Positions 11,968 to 21,187 of a DNA stretch of 29,569 nucleotides are shown here, one piece after another. How positions within the stretch are numbered: the stretch's first letter is position 1; each line of letters begins with the position of its first letter. Below the pieces are notes generated by a model. That model made no database searches and was not told the origin of the DNA. It saw nothing but the letters and a program-made list of their open reading frames with translations. The position numbers and the translations under genes are program-made. This stretch comes from a virus. The stretch spans positions 1-29,569 of IMG/VR virus record IMGVR_UViG_3300038678_000075; one strand, 5' to 3'.

Positions 11968-12707
11968 TTGAAGAAACAGTACAAGTACAAGATCATAATG
12001 ACTCTATTACTGTAGTTAATACATCTACTGGTTTAACAGACGGGTTTCTACTATGGATAGGTTTAGGCTCTGATGGCGTAGATAGCGCTGCATCTTCTAC
12101 AGTATCTATCAATGGTACGCCTGATGAAATTGTTGGAACACCGGTCGCAGCAGGGGCCTCATCACCCTTTTTTGTATCTCTCTATAGTGGATGGGACGAT
12201 GGGGATACTTGGCCTACGACAGGAACCTTATTACATACAATCAACACTGGGTATGGGAACGAAGGTGGTGCATTATTTGAATTATCTGATGTTGATCAAA
12301 CTGTACCCATTGGATTTGGTTCTACTCTTGATACTCAGGTATTAAAAAGCGGTACCATCATGCCTACGCATAGTGGTGTAACAGGATCAGATGGTGATCT
12401 AGTATTGATTGTATGTTGTGCTGATTCAGGACTTACTCTTACAAAACCTGATGCCATTAATGGTGTAGCTTGGTTAGAGCATTATAATGAAACTAACGAG
12501 ACACTTGTTGGGGGCTCTGTCCAGAGGGGCGCTGTTTGGAGTTGTTTATTAGATCAAGATTTAACAAGCACTAATATTGTAGCTGGAACTGTTGGTGGTG
12601 GTACTTCTAGTAATGTTGCTTCGACATTGTTAGTAATTCAATCTGAATCCGGTGGCGTACCCAATGGTGGTACAATACTTCCTCAAATGATGCAAAATTT
12701 ACACTAA
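11955..12707 (+). CDS. Putative virion protein, 250 aa
   Basis: The ATG at 11955 overlaps the holin-like gene by 13 bases. The protein is acidic, rich in Gly, Thr and Ser and almost free of Lys. It alternates strand-like segments (SITVVNTSTGLTDGFLLWIG) with turns, as expected for a beta-sandwich on the particle surface. VLIVCCADSGL is its most hydrophobic part. No family is recognised. Position between portal and scaffold, and composition, support a structural or host-contact role by inference. Confidence 0.6.
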   Translation: MPVVIEETVQVQDHNDSITVVNTSTGLTDGFLLWIGLGSDGVDSAASSTVSINGTPDEIVGTPVAAGASSPFFVSLYSGWDDGDTWPTTGTLLHTINTGYGNEGGALFELSDVDQTVPIGFGSTLDTQVLKSGTIMPTHSGVTGSDGDLVLIVCCADSGLTLTKPDAINGVAWLEHYNETNETLVGGSVQRGAVWSCLLDQDLTSTNIVAGTVGGGTSSNVASTLLVIQSESGGVPNGGTILPQMMQNLH

Positions 12708-12716
12708 GGAGAAATA

Positions 12717-13085
12717 ATGTCTATAACATTAACAACAGCGTCAATAGTTAATACAGTGCTAGGAGGAAGTGATACAGCCGCATATAATCATGCTGTATTA
12801 AGTCCTTTAGTTTTTGATGCAACAAATAAAAAGATCACTGGAACAATTCGATTAACTGCAAGTGCATCTCCAAATATGGACGTTGTTACAGGTAGATTAG
12901 TGATTGATCTTGGACCAGGTTCTTTATTAATTGAAATAGATCAGTTAGATATTAGACGAAAGATGCAGCTTTCGCCAGGACAAATTATAGCGGTACAAGG
13001 GTTTCTTGATGATGCTCAGAACAGTGTTGAAAGTGGATTAATTTCAGTTGGTGTAATCGACGGAATACAAACAATAGGTACTTAA
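12717..13085 (+). CDS. Putative virion protein, 122 aa
   Basis: AAGGAGAAATA precedes the ATG. The protein (MSITLTTASIVNTVLGGSDT) has alternating beta strands, including MDVVTGRLVIDLGPGSLLIE and a C-terminal SGLISVGVIDGIQTIGT. It suggests a small beta-barrel or sandwich. No family is recognised. It lies two bases from the 681-aa gene and between other presumed virion genes, so a minor head or tail protein is the likeliest role. Confidence 0.6.
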   Translation: MSITLTTASIVNTVLGGSDTAAYNHAVLSPLVFDATNKKITGTIRLTASASPNMDVVTGRLVIDLGPGSLLIEIDQLDIRRKMQLSPGQIIAVQGFLDDAQNSVESGLISVGVIDGIQTIGT

Positions 13086-13086
13086 G

Positions 13087-15132
13087 ATGGCGCTTCTCGA
13101 TGTATTAAAAAAAGACTCTACGAATCGATCTGTTACATTAAGGATCATTGATTCAACTGATGGTACACCAGAAACAGGTGTTGTATTTAATACGTCTGGT
13201 ATAGATTTGTGGTATAGGAGAGAAAGTGCAGCAGTAGTATCTATTACAGAGGCAACCCTAGCAGCTCTTACAACTGCTCACACTGATGGTGGATTCTTAC
13301 ATATTAGTCATGGCGTTTATCGTTTTGATATCCCTGACGCGGCTTTCGCTACTGGCGTTAATAAAGTAGAGTTTGGTGGAACTGTCACAGGTATGGTCGT
13401 TATTGGTGGTGAAATTAAATTAGTTGATTATGATCCAGAGGATACTGTTAGACTCGGATTAACAGCACTACCAAATGCTGTGGTAGATGCAGCCGGTGGT
13501 TTGCCTATCTCTGATGCTGGCGGACTTGATCTCGATACTATTTTAGATGCTGCAATTACTACAAGATTGGCGCCTACTGTAGCAAGTAGAACTTTAGATG
13601 TAACAACACTAGGAACAGCAGGAATTAACTGGGGTAATTTAGAAAATAACAATGCAACAGTAGATTTGTCTGATACCAGCATTAACCTTGTTGATACAGC
13701 AACAGATGTAACCACAAAAACTGGATACTCATTAGCTGCTACAGGTTTAGATGCCATTAGTCAGGCTGCTACAGGTGTGGTTGAAATAGCAAAAGCCGTA
13801 TGGGATAGAGTATTAACCGGCGGAACACATAACGTTAGTAACTCAGGTGGCCGGAGATTAAGGCAGCTACAAGAGGCTGGATTATACGGTGGTGCTATTT
13901 GGGTTGATACTGTAAATGGTACAGCAGGTACCACAAATTTCGAAAATGGTACAGATACTATGCCCGTTGCTGGTATGGCTGATGCAAATACACTAGCCAC
14001 GGCACTAGGGATATCACTTTTTAGAATAGCCCCAGGTTCAACGATAACTTTGGCTGCAAGTCAGCAAAATCAATCTTTTGTTGGTACTCGGTGGACTCTT
14101 GCTCTCGGTAATCAAAACATAGATGGATCATATTTTTTCGGTGGCGATACATCGGGTATTGGAACAATTACAAGTGTTGCGCCGGTTTTTGAAGACTGCC
14201 CTATCGGGGATGTTACCCTTCCACCATCTATTTTGAGACGTTGTTTTCTGTCTGGAACTATCACAAATTCTGGCACGGGGGATTGGTTTATAAATCATAG
14301 TATGTCTCGGGTAGCTGGAACCAGTTCACCGGTATTTGATTTTGGTACAGCAGTTGGAAATACAAATTTAAATATGCGGCTATGGTCTGGTGGCATGCAA
14401 TTAGAAGCCATGGGGAATACAGGAACTGATACAGCATCAATTGAAGGGAATGGACAAGTTGTAGAGGGAACTTGTACAGGTGGTACAGTAGCGATAAGAG
14501 GTAACTTTACAACCTCTGGAGTGACTAATCTTACACTTGTAGATGATGCAAGGTTTGATTCAGCCGCGTTAGTAGATGATGTTTGGGACGAAGATGTAGA
14601 TACAACCCATCAAACAGCAGGTACAGCAGGTAAGAAGCTTGATGACGCAGGTGCCGCAGCAGATCCTTGGGCTACAGCTCTTCCTGGTGCGTATGGTGCA
14701 GGTACAGCAGGTAAGATTGTAGGAGATAATATTGATGCCCCCTTGTCAACTATTGATACAGTTGTAGATGGTATTCAAACAGATCTTAGTAATGGTACTG
14801 ACGGTCTTGGTGCTATTAAAGCAGAGACAGCTTTGATTGTAGCTGATACTAATGAGTTACAAACAGATGATGTTCCTACGTTGATAGCTGCTCTTCCTAC
14901 TGCTGTAGAGAATGCAGATACTTTACTTAATCGAGATATGTCTACAGGTACTGATTCAGGAAGTCCTACAGTACGAACAGTAAGGCAGGCGTTAAGATTC
15001 TTACGTAATAAATGGGCTATTTCTGGTACAACATTAACTGTTAATAAAGAAGATGATTCGACTGCCTCGTGGACTGCTACAGTTTCTACGGATGCTGCTG
15101 CTGATCCAGTAACAGGCAACGATCCAGCGTAG
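13087..15132 (+). CDS. Putative large virion / adhesin-type protein, 681 aa
   Basis: The N-terminal 120 residues form a beta-rich domain (SVTLRIIDSTDGTPETGVVF; GVYRFDIPDAAF) of a kind seen in phage proteins that carry surface modules. A Thr/Gly/Ala-rich central region follows, with parallel-strand-like turns (GSTITLAASQQNQSFVGTRW, then VTLPPSILRRCFLSGTI). This recalls a beta-helix or Ig-like stack. The C-terminal segment (FLRNKWAISGTTLTVNKEDD) is a recurring cap in phage structural proteins. Very low Lys and Cys content fits a secreted or virion-surface protein. Exact function is unknown; a head-fibre or receptor-binding role is inferred. Confidence 0.6.
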   Translation: MALLDVLKKDSTNRSVTLRIIDSTDGTPETGVVFNTSGIDLWYRRESAAVVSITEATLAALTTAHTDGGFLHISHGVYRFDIPDAAFATGVNKVEFGGTVTGMVVIGGEIKLVDYDPEDTVRLGLTALPNAVVDAAGGLPISDAGGLDLDTILDAAITTRLAPTVASRTLDVTTLGTAGINWGNLENNNATVDLSDTSINLVDTATDVTTKTGYSLAATGLDAISQAATGVVEIAKAVWDRVLTGGTHNVSNSGGRRLRQLQEAGLYGGAIWVDTVNGTAGTTNFENGTDTMPVAGMADANTLATALGISLFRIAPGSTITLAASQQNQSFVGTRWTLALGNQNIDGSYFFGGDTSGIGTITSVAPVFEDCPIGDVTLPPSILRRCFLSGTITNSGTGDWFINHSMSRVAGTSSPVFDFGTAVGNTNLNMRLWSGGMQLEAMGNTGTDTASIEGNGQVVEGTCTGGTVAIRGNFTTSGVTNLTLVDDARFDSAALVDDVWDEDVDTTHQTAGTAGKKLDDAGAAADPWATALPGAYGAGTAGKIVGDNIDAPLSTIDTVVDGIQTDLSNGTDGLGAIKAETALIVADTNELQTDDVPTLIAALPTAVENADTLLNRDMSTGTDSGSPTVRTVRQALRFLRNKWAISGTTLTVNKEDDSTASWTATVSTDAAADPVTGNDPA

Positions 15133-15133
15133 T

Positions 15134-15691
15134 GTGGGGTTTCGTTCTCCATTATTCTTACTGGGGCTGTCAAGCGCCCCGGTAATAACACAAGGGGGTT
15201 TTAGGACTCCTGTTCCAGGCTGGAATGCTGGAGCAGTTGCATCGATTACTCAGGGTGGTTTTATAACACCTCTTCCTTTCCTTTTTGGAGGAGGAGGTGT
15301 AGTTACAGACGAACAAGTACGAGGAGGACGTGCTAGGCGAAGACGCCGCATAATACATTTAGGTAAACGTAAAGAACTTGATTTACTAGCAGAAGAACTA
15401 TTACCAGAAGATATCAGTGCTACAACTAAGGCTGCTATATTAGAAGGTAAGGTAGATGTTAACGGGATAGAGGTTATTGTAGGAGAGGTTCCTACAGCCC
15501 CAGTTCCCACAATAAGCGCATCTGCACCAGCTCTACAACTGATTACAGATCAAGTAGAGCGAAAGATTGCAGAGTTAATACGGATACGTGAACAACAAGA
15601 GTTTGATCAACTTGTTCTTAAGTTTCAAGAAGAAGTTCGAGCCTTTGAAGAAGAGTTCATGATATTCTTAATTTTAATGGTGGAGTGTTAA
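15134..15691 (+). CDS. Putative virion-associated protein, GTG start, 185 aa
   Basis: A GTG one base after the stop of the previous gene gives MGFRSPLFLLGLSSAPV. The N-terminus contains two related units, ITQGGFRTPVPGWNAG and ITQGGFITPLPFLFGG, of a kind common in marine-type phage genomes. A basic patch GGRARRRRRIIHLGKRKE follows. The C-terminal half is a charged coiled coil (RKIAELIRIREQQEFDQLVL) ending hydrophobic. It is probably a structural or scaffold-like protein. The function is not recognised. The GTG start is inferred from close packing. Confidence 0.55.
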   Translation: MGFRSPLFLLGLSSAPVITQGGFRTPVPGWNAGAVASITQGGFITPLPFLFGGGGVVTDEQVRGGRARRRRRIIHLGKRKELDLLAEELLPEDISATTKAAILEGKVDVNGIEVIVGEVPTAPVPTISASAPALQLITDQVERKIAELIRIREQQEFDQLVLKFQEEVRAFEEEFMIFLILMVEC

Positions 15692-15940
15692 ATGCAAGTA
15701 CAAGTAGAAAAAGACTTTCGTGCTTTATGTGATATGTTTGAATCAGACGGATGGAAGGTTCTGATGTCAGAGGTATCTAATTTAGAGAGAGGTATAACAG
15801 AAGGAGCAGTTGATAACTGCCCAACTAGCGATCAGTGGCAATATACTAGGGGACAACTCCATCAGTTGAGGAGCCTTACAGGATATGAAACCTTTGTTAG
15901 ACTGTCATTTAAGGAACAAGAAGATGATGATTCTGTTTGA
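15692..15940 (+). CDS. Hypothetical phage protein, 82 aa
   Basis: The ATG directly follows the stop of the previous gene. The protein is small, acidic and helical: MQVQVEKDFRALCDMFESDG, then a motif VDNCPTSDQWQYTRGQLHQL and SLTGYE. This motif is common in short proteins between portal and scaffold genes of podoviruses with unknown role. The ending EEDDDSV-like acidic tail overlaps the next gene by 17 bases. Confidence 0.7.
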   Translation: MQVQVEKDFRALCDMFESDGWKVLMSEVSNLERGITEGAVDNCPTSDQWQYTRGQLHQLRSLTGYETFVRLSFKEQEDDDSV

Positions 15941-16157
15941 CTTTAAATGTAATGAATGTGGCAAGATAGAGGAACATATGGTTCCCCAGCACATTCATCA
16001 GATTGTACACCTTGAAAGAGGTAATAAATGTAAAGGTGTTATGACTCGGCAAATCAGTCCAGTTAGAAGTATATTAGATGGAACTGATCCGGGATTCCCA
16101 AGCGCGTATGAGAAATGGGCGCGTGACCATGAAAAAGCAGGCCAAAGACAATCATAG
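15924..16157 (+). CDS. FmdB-like zinc-ribbon protein, 77 aa
   Basis: Two consecutive ATGs (15924 and 15927) follow AAGGA; the longer frame starting at 15885 lacks a site. The protein begins MMILFDFKCNECGKIEEHMV, the FDFxCxxC opening of FmdB-type zinc ribbons. A further Cys lies in RGNKCKGVMTRQISPVRS, and only three Cys are visible in the ribbon. A GTDPGFPSAYEKWARDHEKA segment closes it. Such proteins occur next to capsid genes in many podoviruses. Their role is unknown. Confidence 0.7.
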   Translation: MMILFDFKCNECGKIEEHMVPQHIHQIVHLERGNKCKGVMTRQISPVRSILDGTDPGFPSAYEKWARDHEKAGQRQS

Positions 16158-16195
16158 TCTCCTGCTATTAACCGTAACCGAAAGGCGGAATTAAT

Positions 16196-16993
16196 ATGAA
16201 TGAAGTAATTGAGGAAGAAGTTAGCTTGTTTGATGACAAGCAAAAAGACGATGAACCTATAATTCAGGCCGTTGAAGATGAGATAGTGACTCCTGCGGAG
16301 CCTACAACCTTTGATGTGCCTAAAAAGTTTCAAGGTAAATCATTTGAGGATGTAGTAGAGGCTTACACAAACCTAGAGAAAGAGAATGGTCGTAAGGCAA
16401 ACGAGGTTGGAGAGTTACGTAAACTCACTGATGAGATCCTCAGACAACAAGTAGCTCAACCAGCTCAGGCTGATGAGCATATTAATGAAGAAATAGGTAT
16501 TAATGATTTCTTTGACAACCCTGCTGAAGCAGTTAATAAAGCTCTAGATAGTAATCCTAGACTACAGCAACTCGAAGAAAGGCTTAATAAAGAGAATCAG
16601 AAGACAACACATCAGGCATTACTCAATAGACATAGTGATGCTGATGATATAGTTGCTTCTCCTGAGTTTCAAAGCTGGATTCAAGAGTCGCCTAGTAGAC
16701 TGAAAATGTTACAAGAAAGCCATGTCAATTATGATGTGGAGTTAGCATCAGATTTGCTTAATGTTTATAAGACAACTAAGCAAGTCAGTACAGATGAAGC
16801 TATTGCAGAGAGGGATGCTATTGCAGCAGCCGAACTAAAAAAAGCTTCTTCAGAAAAGGGTGATGTAACTACAAATGTAAATAAGGTTTATCGTCGAGCA
16901 GAGTTAATTAGGCTCAAGATAGAAAGACCTAGTGTATATGCAGCGATGTCAGATGAAATCAGAAAAGCCTATGCCGAAGGTAGAGTGAGATAA
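16196..16993 (+). CDS. Scaffolding protein, 265 aa
   Basis: It lies immediately before the major capsid gene, with AGGCGGA upstream. The composition is typical of scaffolds: acidic, Gln/Glu/Lys-rich, almost without Cys or Trp and largely helical. A negative N-terminus (EVIEEEVSLFDDKQKDDEPI) leads to a helix EAYTNLEKENGRKANEVGEL. A C-terminal helix-turn-helix-like basic segment (RRAELIRLKIERPSVYAAMS) is of the type that contacts the coat. It would guide capsid assembly from inside and then leave. The family is inferred from position and composition. Confidence 0.8.
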   Translation: MNEVIEEEVSLFDDKQKDDEPIIQAVEDEIVTPAEPTTFDVPKKFQGKSFEDVVEAYTNLEKENGRKANEVGELRKLTDEILRQQVAQPAQADEHINEEIGINDFFDNPAEAVNKALDSNPRLQQLEERLNKENQKTTHQALLNRHSDADDIVASPEFQSWIQESPSRLKMLQESHVNYDVELASDLLNVYKTTKQVSTDEAIAERDAIAAAELKKASSEKGDVTTNVNKVYRRAELIRLKIERPSVYAAMSDEIRKAYAEGRVR

Positions 16994-17025
16994 TTCACTT
17001 CTACGTTTAATAGGAGACTATAAAA

Positions 17026-17985
17026 ATGACTACTGGTGTATTAGGTACTGCCAATACGCATACTACTAACACTTCCCAGGATGTATTCATCCCTGAGTTG
17101 TGGAGTGATGACGTAATTGCAGCCTATAAAAAGAACTTGATTCTAGCGAATCTTGTAACAAAGCTTAATCACATGGGCAAGAAAGGTGATACACTTCACA
17201 TTCCTGTTCCTACTCGTGGTTCTGCATCTGTCAAGGTTGCTGAAAATCAAGTACAAGTACAAGCAAATGTTGAAACCAAGGTAGATATCTCTATTGATAA
17301 GCACTACGAGTATTCTCGTATTATCGAAGATATTACTGCGGTTCAGGCAATTGATTCTTATCGTGCTTTCTATACTGATGACGCTGGCTTCGCACTAGCT
17401 TCTCAGGTAGATAATGATCTTTGGGCACAAGCCGAAGCACTGCAAGGTGGTACGGCTGGAGCTGATAACTGGACTTCTGCCGTAATTGGTGGTGACGGTA
17501 CTACAGCTTATGATCCTACAGCTAGCGCCAATGCAGGTAATGGTTCAGCTCTAACAGATGCGGGTATTCGTAAGATGATCCAAACTCTAGATGATGCTGA
17601 TGTTCCTCAGATGGAGCGTGTGTTAGTACTACCCCCGGTAGAACGAAACACTCTGATGGGTATTGCTCGATTTACTGAACAAGCATTTGTTGGCGAAGTA
17701 GGTGCTCAAAACACTATTCGTAATGGCGTTATTGGTAATCTCTATGGTATTGATGTATTTGTTACATCTAATGCTGCACTTGAGGTAGCTGATGATACTA
17801 CTACTAATTATCGTGTGGGCCTTTTGCTTCATAAAGACGCTATGATTTTTGTTGAACAGATGAGTGTTCGTTCTCAGACACAATATAAGCAAGAATGGTT
17901 GGGTGACTTGTTCACTGCTGATACTATTTATGGTATAGGTGAGCTACGTAACAACGCCGGTATTGCATTTGTCGTGCCTGCATAA
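17026..17985 (+). CDS. Major capsid protein, 319 aa
   Basis: AGGAGAC precedes the ATG. The N-terminus (MTTGVLGTANTHTTNTSQDV, then FIPELWSDDVIAAYKKNLIL) is typical of podovirus coat proteins. KVDISIDKHYEYSRIIEDIT fits the E-loop/spine-helix region of the HK97 fold. Mid-protein helices contain ASQVDNDLWAQAEALQGG. VLVLPPVERNTLM and NLYGIDVFVTSNA match the usual A-domain strands. The gene is preceded by the scaffold and followed by a hairpin and a small decoration-type protein. Its size and order make this the shell protein. Confidence 0.9.
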   Translation: MTTGVLGTANTHTTNTSQDVFIPELWSDDVIAAYKKNLILANLVTKLNHMGKKGDTLHIPVPTRGSASVKVAENQVQVQANVETKVDISIDKHYEYSRIIEDITAVQAIDSYRAFYTDDAGFALASQVDNDLWAQAEALQGGTAGADNWTSAVIGGDGTTAYDPTASANAGNGSALTDAGIRKMIQTLDDADVPQMERVLVLPPVERNTLMGIARFTEQAFVGEVGAQNTIRNGVIGNLYGIDVFVTSNAALEVADDTTTNYRVGLLLHKDAMIFVEQMSVRSQTQYKQEWLGDLFTADTIYGIGELRNNAGIAFVVPA

Positions 17986-17998
17986 TCTAACTGGTGAT

Positions 17999-18014
17999 GG
18001 GGGTTAACACCCCC
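17999..18014 (+). other. GC hairpin after the capsid gene
   Basis: GGGGG and CCCCC pair around TTAACA in the 50-base gap between the major capsid gene and the decoration-type gene. No T-tract follows, so it is more likely a partial terminator or an mRNA 3'-end protector that keeps capsid expression high. Confidence 0.5.
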
Positions 18015-18035
18015 TAGCCTAAAAGGAGAAAATTA

Positions 18036-18305
18036 ATGAGTACTTTTTATAACGGCTCAGTGGCTTGGGATGCTGGATCAATTGCTGATGGCAACGAGGA
18101 AGCTAAAGAAATCACCGTAACTGGTGCTGCTCTTGGCGACTATGTGTTGTCCTCGTTTTCTATTGATATAACAGACCTAGTATTAACAGCAGCCGTAACA
18201 GCAGCCAATACTGTAACATGTGTATTGGCTAATAACACAGGCGGTGCTATTGATCTCGCGGCGGCTACGGCCTTCGTACAGGTTATTGGCAAATCTGCTC
18301 GATAA
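18036..18305 (+). CDS. Capsid decoration-type protein, 89 aa
   Basis: AAGGAGAAAATTA precedes the ATG. The protein is small and Ala/Thr-rich with beta strands: a WDAGSIADGNEEAKEITVTG opening, then DYVLSSFSIDI and TAANTVTCVLANNTGGAIDL. This pattern recurs in proteins encoded directly after podovirus capsid genes, presumed to decorate or cement the shell. Its own strong ribosome-binding site and the terminator after it suit high expression. The role is inferred from position. Confidence 0.65.
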   Translation: MSTFYNGSVAWDAGSIADGNEEAKEITVTGAALGDYVLSSFSIDITDLVLTAAVTAANTVTCVLANNTGGAIDLAAATAFVQVIGKSAR

Positions 18306-18327
18306 TACGAAGGCGGTTAAATAGATT

Positions 18328-18350
18328 GGGAGCCTTCGGGCTCCCTCTTT
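18328..18350 (+). terminator. Strong Rho-independent terminator
   Basis: GGGAGCC and GGCTCCC pair over 7 bp with a stable TTCG loop and are followed by TCTTT. It ends the capsid transcript and lies just before the gp4-like gene, so the tail genes may be expressed at a lower level or from read-through. Confidence 0.8.
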
Positions 18351-18364
18351 ACTAGGAAGAATAT

Positions 18365-19024
18365 ATGGCAACTTACACATCAATTATAAACTCTGTGCTA
18401 CGAAAGCTCAGGGAAGCTACGATAGCCAGTCCTGGTGATTCAGACTATGCTATGGTAATAGGGGATTTTGTCAATGAGACAAAGCAAGAGGTAGAAGATG
18501 CTTGGAAGTGGAGTGCCTTACGTACTACCAAAACTGTAACTACAGTAGATGGGACTAGTCAATATGCCATTATAGATAGTGGTGATAGGTTTAAATTACA
18601 AGATCCTAGACGAAGCGTGTATAATGCTACTGATAAATATTATCTATTTCAGCAACCTGCTGTATGGATGAAAGAACAACTGATAATTAATACAACTACT
18701 AGTCGTCCATCTTATTTTTATTTTGAAGGACTAGACAGTAATGGCGATACTAACGTAAACTTTTATCAAACTCCTGATGCTGTATATACAATTAACTTTA
18801 ATCTGGTTGTACCTCAAGATGACTTCTCTGCTGGGGCAGAGGTAATACTTGTACCTGTAAGGCCTGTAATTCTTGGTGCCTACGCTAAGGCTATTGCTGA
18901 GCGTGGAGAAGATAACGGCAAGGCTGGGGCAGAAGCAGAGCTTAAGTATCAGTTATCCTTAGCTGATGCAGTGAGTATAGATAATAGTAAGATTTTAGGA
19001 GAGGATACTTGGTATAATGGCTAA
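18365..19024 (+). CDS. Head-tail adaptor / P22 gp4-like protein, 219 aa
   Basis: AGGAAGAATAT precedes the ATG. The protein begins with helices SIINSVLRKLREAT and DFVNETKQEVEDAWKWSAL, the arrangement of podovirus gp4/tail-tubular-A-type adaptors that bind beneath the portal and close the packaged head. Strand-rich middle and helical end (DNGKAGAEAELKYQLSLADA) agree. It overlaps the gp10-like gene by 8 bases. The assignment rests on fold-like pattern, size and position. Confidence 0.7.
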   Translation: MATYTSIINSVLRKLREATIASPGDSDYAMVIGDFVNETKQEVEDAWKWSALRTTKTVTTVDGTSQYAIIDSGDRFKLQDPRRSVYNATDKYYLFQQPAVWMKEQLIINTTTSRPSYFYFEGLDSNGDTNVNFYQTPDAVYTINFNLVVPQDDFSAGAEVILVPVRPVILGAYAKAIAERGEDNGKAGAEAELKYQLSLADAVSIDNSKILGEDTWYNG

Positions 19025-20534
19025 GTCACTTATTCCTCTAACTATCGGTGCTCCTGGCTTCTTGGGATTAAATACCCAGCAGTCAGGCTCTATCTTGCCC
19101 ACAGGATGGGCTACTAAATTAGATAACTTCGTCTATGATGATGTGGGTAGGATTGCAAGTAGGAATGGCAGCAAGCATTTACATGCCACTGTTATTACAA
19201 ACACGCCTACAATTAAGGCGTATCATGAATATATAGATGCTAGTGGTAATGTATTACATATTTTTGCTGCTGATAATAAAATTTTTAAAGAGGTTAGTGG
19301 AACTATCACAGATATCAGTGGGTCAATAACAACCCCCACAGATGATCTTTGGCAATTCGCTAACTTCAACGGTTGGTGTGTAGGACATCAGTTGGGGCAT
19401 GCGCCTATTATCTTAACGACTACAGGTGGTACGTTCATTGACGGAACTGGCACTATGCACAACGGGGATATGGTGTTAAGTGCATATGGGCGAGCTTGGA
19501 CGGCTATTGGCAATACTCTTTATCATACTGATTTGCTTATTCATGATTTTACTGGGGGAAGTTCTGGTAATTTTGACCTTGCTAAGTTCTGGCCTAATGG
19601 CATGGATGAAGCAGTGGCGTTGGCAGACTTTAACGGACTGCTTATTGTCTTTGGTAAAGAGAGTATTATTATATATGAGAATGCTGATGATGTAGACAAC
19701 ATGACTATAATCGAAGGCATCAAAGGTATAGGTTGTATTGCTAGAGATAGTGTACAAACTATTGGTAAGGAGATAGTGTTCCTTTCTTCTACAGGTTTAA
19801 GAACACTAGGGCGTACTGTCCTAGAAGAGAGTATGCCACTAACAGATGTATCTCAGCATGTAAGAGATGAAGTGTTAAACTTTGTTGCATCTGAAACTAA
19901 GGCAGAAATTAAATCAGTATTTAATAGAACAGATGGATTCTATTTACTTTCCCTACCAACATCTGGGAAAAGTTTTATGTTTGATTTAAAGTTCCCTAAT
20001 CAAGACCGTACATGGAAAGCTGCTACATGGAGTATTGCCCCTACAGCACTTTTATATACTCAAGACTTACAGATGTTTATGGGTGTACAAGATGGCTGGA
20101 TCAATAAATATCAAAACTATAAAGATAATATACTATCGAATTCAACTGGTGGCACTACATTTGATATAGACTTTGAAGGCGTATGGAATGATTTTGGAGA
20201 AGAGGTAGCTAGTTTTATTAAGATACCTAAACAGGTTAGTGTATTAGGTGCTGGTACTTCAGGTACAGCGGTAGTTTTTAAATGGGCTATGGATTATAGT
20301 TCGACATTTACTACTCGTAATTTAGCATTTACTACAGTCCCTCCTGCACAGTACGGTATAGCACAATATGATATTGATGTATATTCTTCAACAGGAGAGT
20401 TTGAAAGGATTGTAACTCAGCTTGCTAGAACAGGGCAAGTTATGAAGGTTGGTTTAAAGACTACTATTGACGGAAACAAGTTTGCTTTACAGCGTATAGA
20501 CGTTCTTGTGAAGCTAGGAAAATTAGGATTATAA
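19017..20534 (+). CDS. Tail stabilisation / P22 gp10-like protein, 505 aa
   Basis: It starts within the end of the gp4-like gene. It begins SLIPLTIGAPGFLGLNTQQS, the opening typical of this class. Alternating beta-hairpins with Trp- and Gly-rich turns follow (LWQFANFNGWCVGHQLGHAP; GWINKYQNYKDNILS), the layout of a beta-propeller-like tail hub protein. In P22-like phages gp10 joins gp4 to the tail spike and needle. The size is close to the family norm. Identification is by position and pattern. Confidence 0.7.
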   Translation: MAKSLIPLTIGAPGFLGLNTQQSGSILPTGWATKLDNFVYDDVGRIASRNGSKHLHATVITNTPTIKAYHEYIDASGNVLHIFAADNKIFKEVSGTITDISGSITTPTDDLWQFANFNGWCVGHQLGHAPIILTTTGGTFIDGTGTMHNGDMVLSAYGRAWTAIGNTLYHTDLLIHDFTGGSSGNFDLAKFWPNGMDEAVALADFNGLLIVFGKESIIIYENADDVDNMTIIEGIKGIGCIARDSVQTIGKEIVFLSSTGLRTLGRTVLEESMPLTDVSQHVRDEVLNFVASETKAEIKSVFNRTDGFYLLSLPTSGKSFMFDLKFPNQDRTWKAATWSIAPTALLYTQDLQMFMGVQDGWINKYQNYKDNILSNSTGGTTFDIDFEGVWNDFGEEVASFIKIPKQVSVLGAGTSGTAVVFKWAMDYSSTFTTRNLAFTTVPPAQYGIAQYDIDVYSSTGEFERIVTQLARTGQVMKVGLKTTIDGNKFALQRIDVLVKLGKLGL

Positions 20535-20535
20535 T

Positions 20536-21123
20536 ATGAGTGACTACTCAAGCACGTTCGGAGGAGCAGCCAAAGATGCTGCTAACAGTACTATTCTTGG
20601 TGCTGACCATGATACAGAATATGATGCATTAGCTACCGCCTCTGCCACTAAGTCAGACAAAGTTGCTAGTGCTACTGTAGATAATTTAATATCTATGGAT
20701 GCTAATGGTAATTTAAAAGACAGTACCATAGCTATAGGTAGTGTGTCATCTACAGAATTTAGTTACCTGAATGGCGTTACGAGTGCGATACAGGCGCAAA
20801 TTGATAACTTAGGGGTATCTAATGTTAAATTAAATACTAAAGTTATCAATATTGGCGATTGGAATATGGATGCTACCTCTGCTGTAGTTGTAGCGCATGG
20901 TATAGACATTGGTAAAATGCGTTCATACTTTGGGTTAATAAGGCATGATGATTCAGGAAATTCATATAGTTTAGAAAATGCTGTAGGTGTACTAAGTGGT
21001 CATATTCTATGGGATGGTACAAATATGAGTATATTGCGTGCTACTTCTGGATTTTTCGATTCGACTTCTTTTAATGCTACTTCTTTTAATCGAGGCTGGA
21101 TAACTATTCAATATACAGACTAG
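20536..21123 (+). CDS. Tail fibre-like protein, 195 aa
   Basis: The ATG follows the previous stop by one base. The first half (SDYSSTFGGAAKDAANSTIL) contains TEFSYLNGVTSAIQAQID, a short coiled segment that recurs in phage fibre shafts. The C-terminal half (IGDWNMDATSAVVVAHGID) is beta-rich and ends in a Trp/Ile strand (GWITIQYTD), as in knob domains. It probably forms a trimeric fibre or needle at the tail tip. Lack of long repeats argues against a full-length fibre. Host-contact role inferred. Confidence 0.65.
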   Translation: MSDYSSTFGGAAKDAANSTILGADHDTEYDALATASATKSDKVASATVDNLISMDANGNLKDSTIAIGSVSSTEFSYLNGVTSAIQAQIDNLGVSNVKLNTKVINIGDWNMDATSAVVVAHGIDIGKMRSYFGLIRHDDSGNSYSLENAVGVLSGHILWDGTNMSILRATSGFFDSTSFNATSFNRGWITIQYTD

Positions 21124-21125
21124 TG

Positions 21126-21131
21126 TATAAT
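21126..21131 (+). promoter_or_regulatory. Consensus -10 box before the ejection-protein genes
   Basis: TATAAT stands in a 64-base AT-rich gap after the fibre-like gene. No good -35 box is seen at 16-18 bases. A nine-codon leader frame (MKQTINWRL) ends just before the ribosome-binding site of the next gene. Confidence 0.3.
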
Positions 21132-21187
21132 ATTTTATATTAATAGAAGATTAATTATGAAACAAACAATAAATTGGAGGTTATAAT

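Noticed and set aside
13428-14000. Minus-strand open frames opposite the 681-aa gene
   Set aside because: They are antisense shadows of a low-complexity, Thr/Ala-rich gene; no ribosome-binding sites and no room for promoters in the plus operon.
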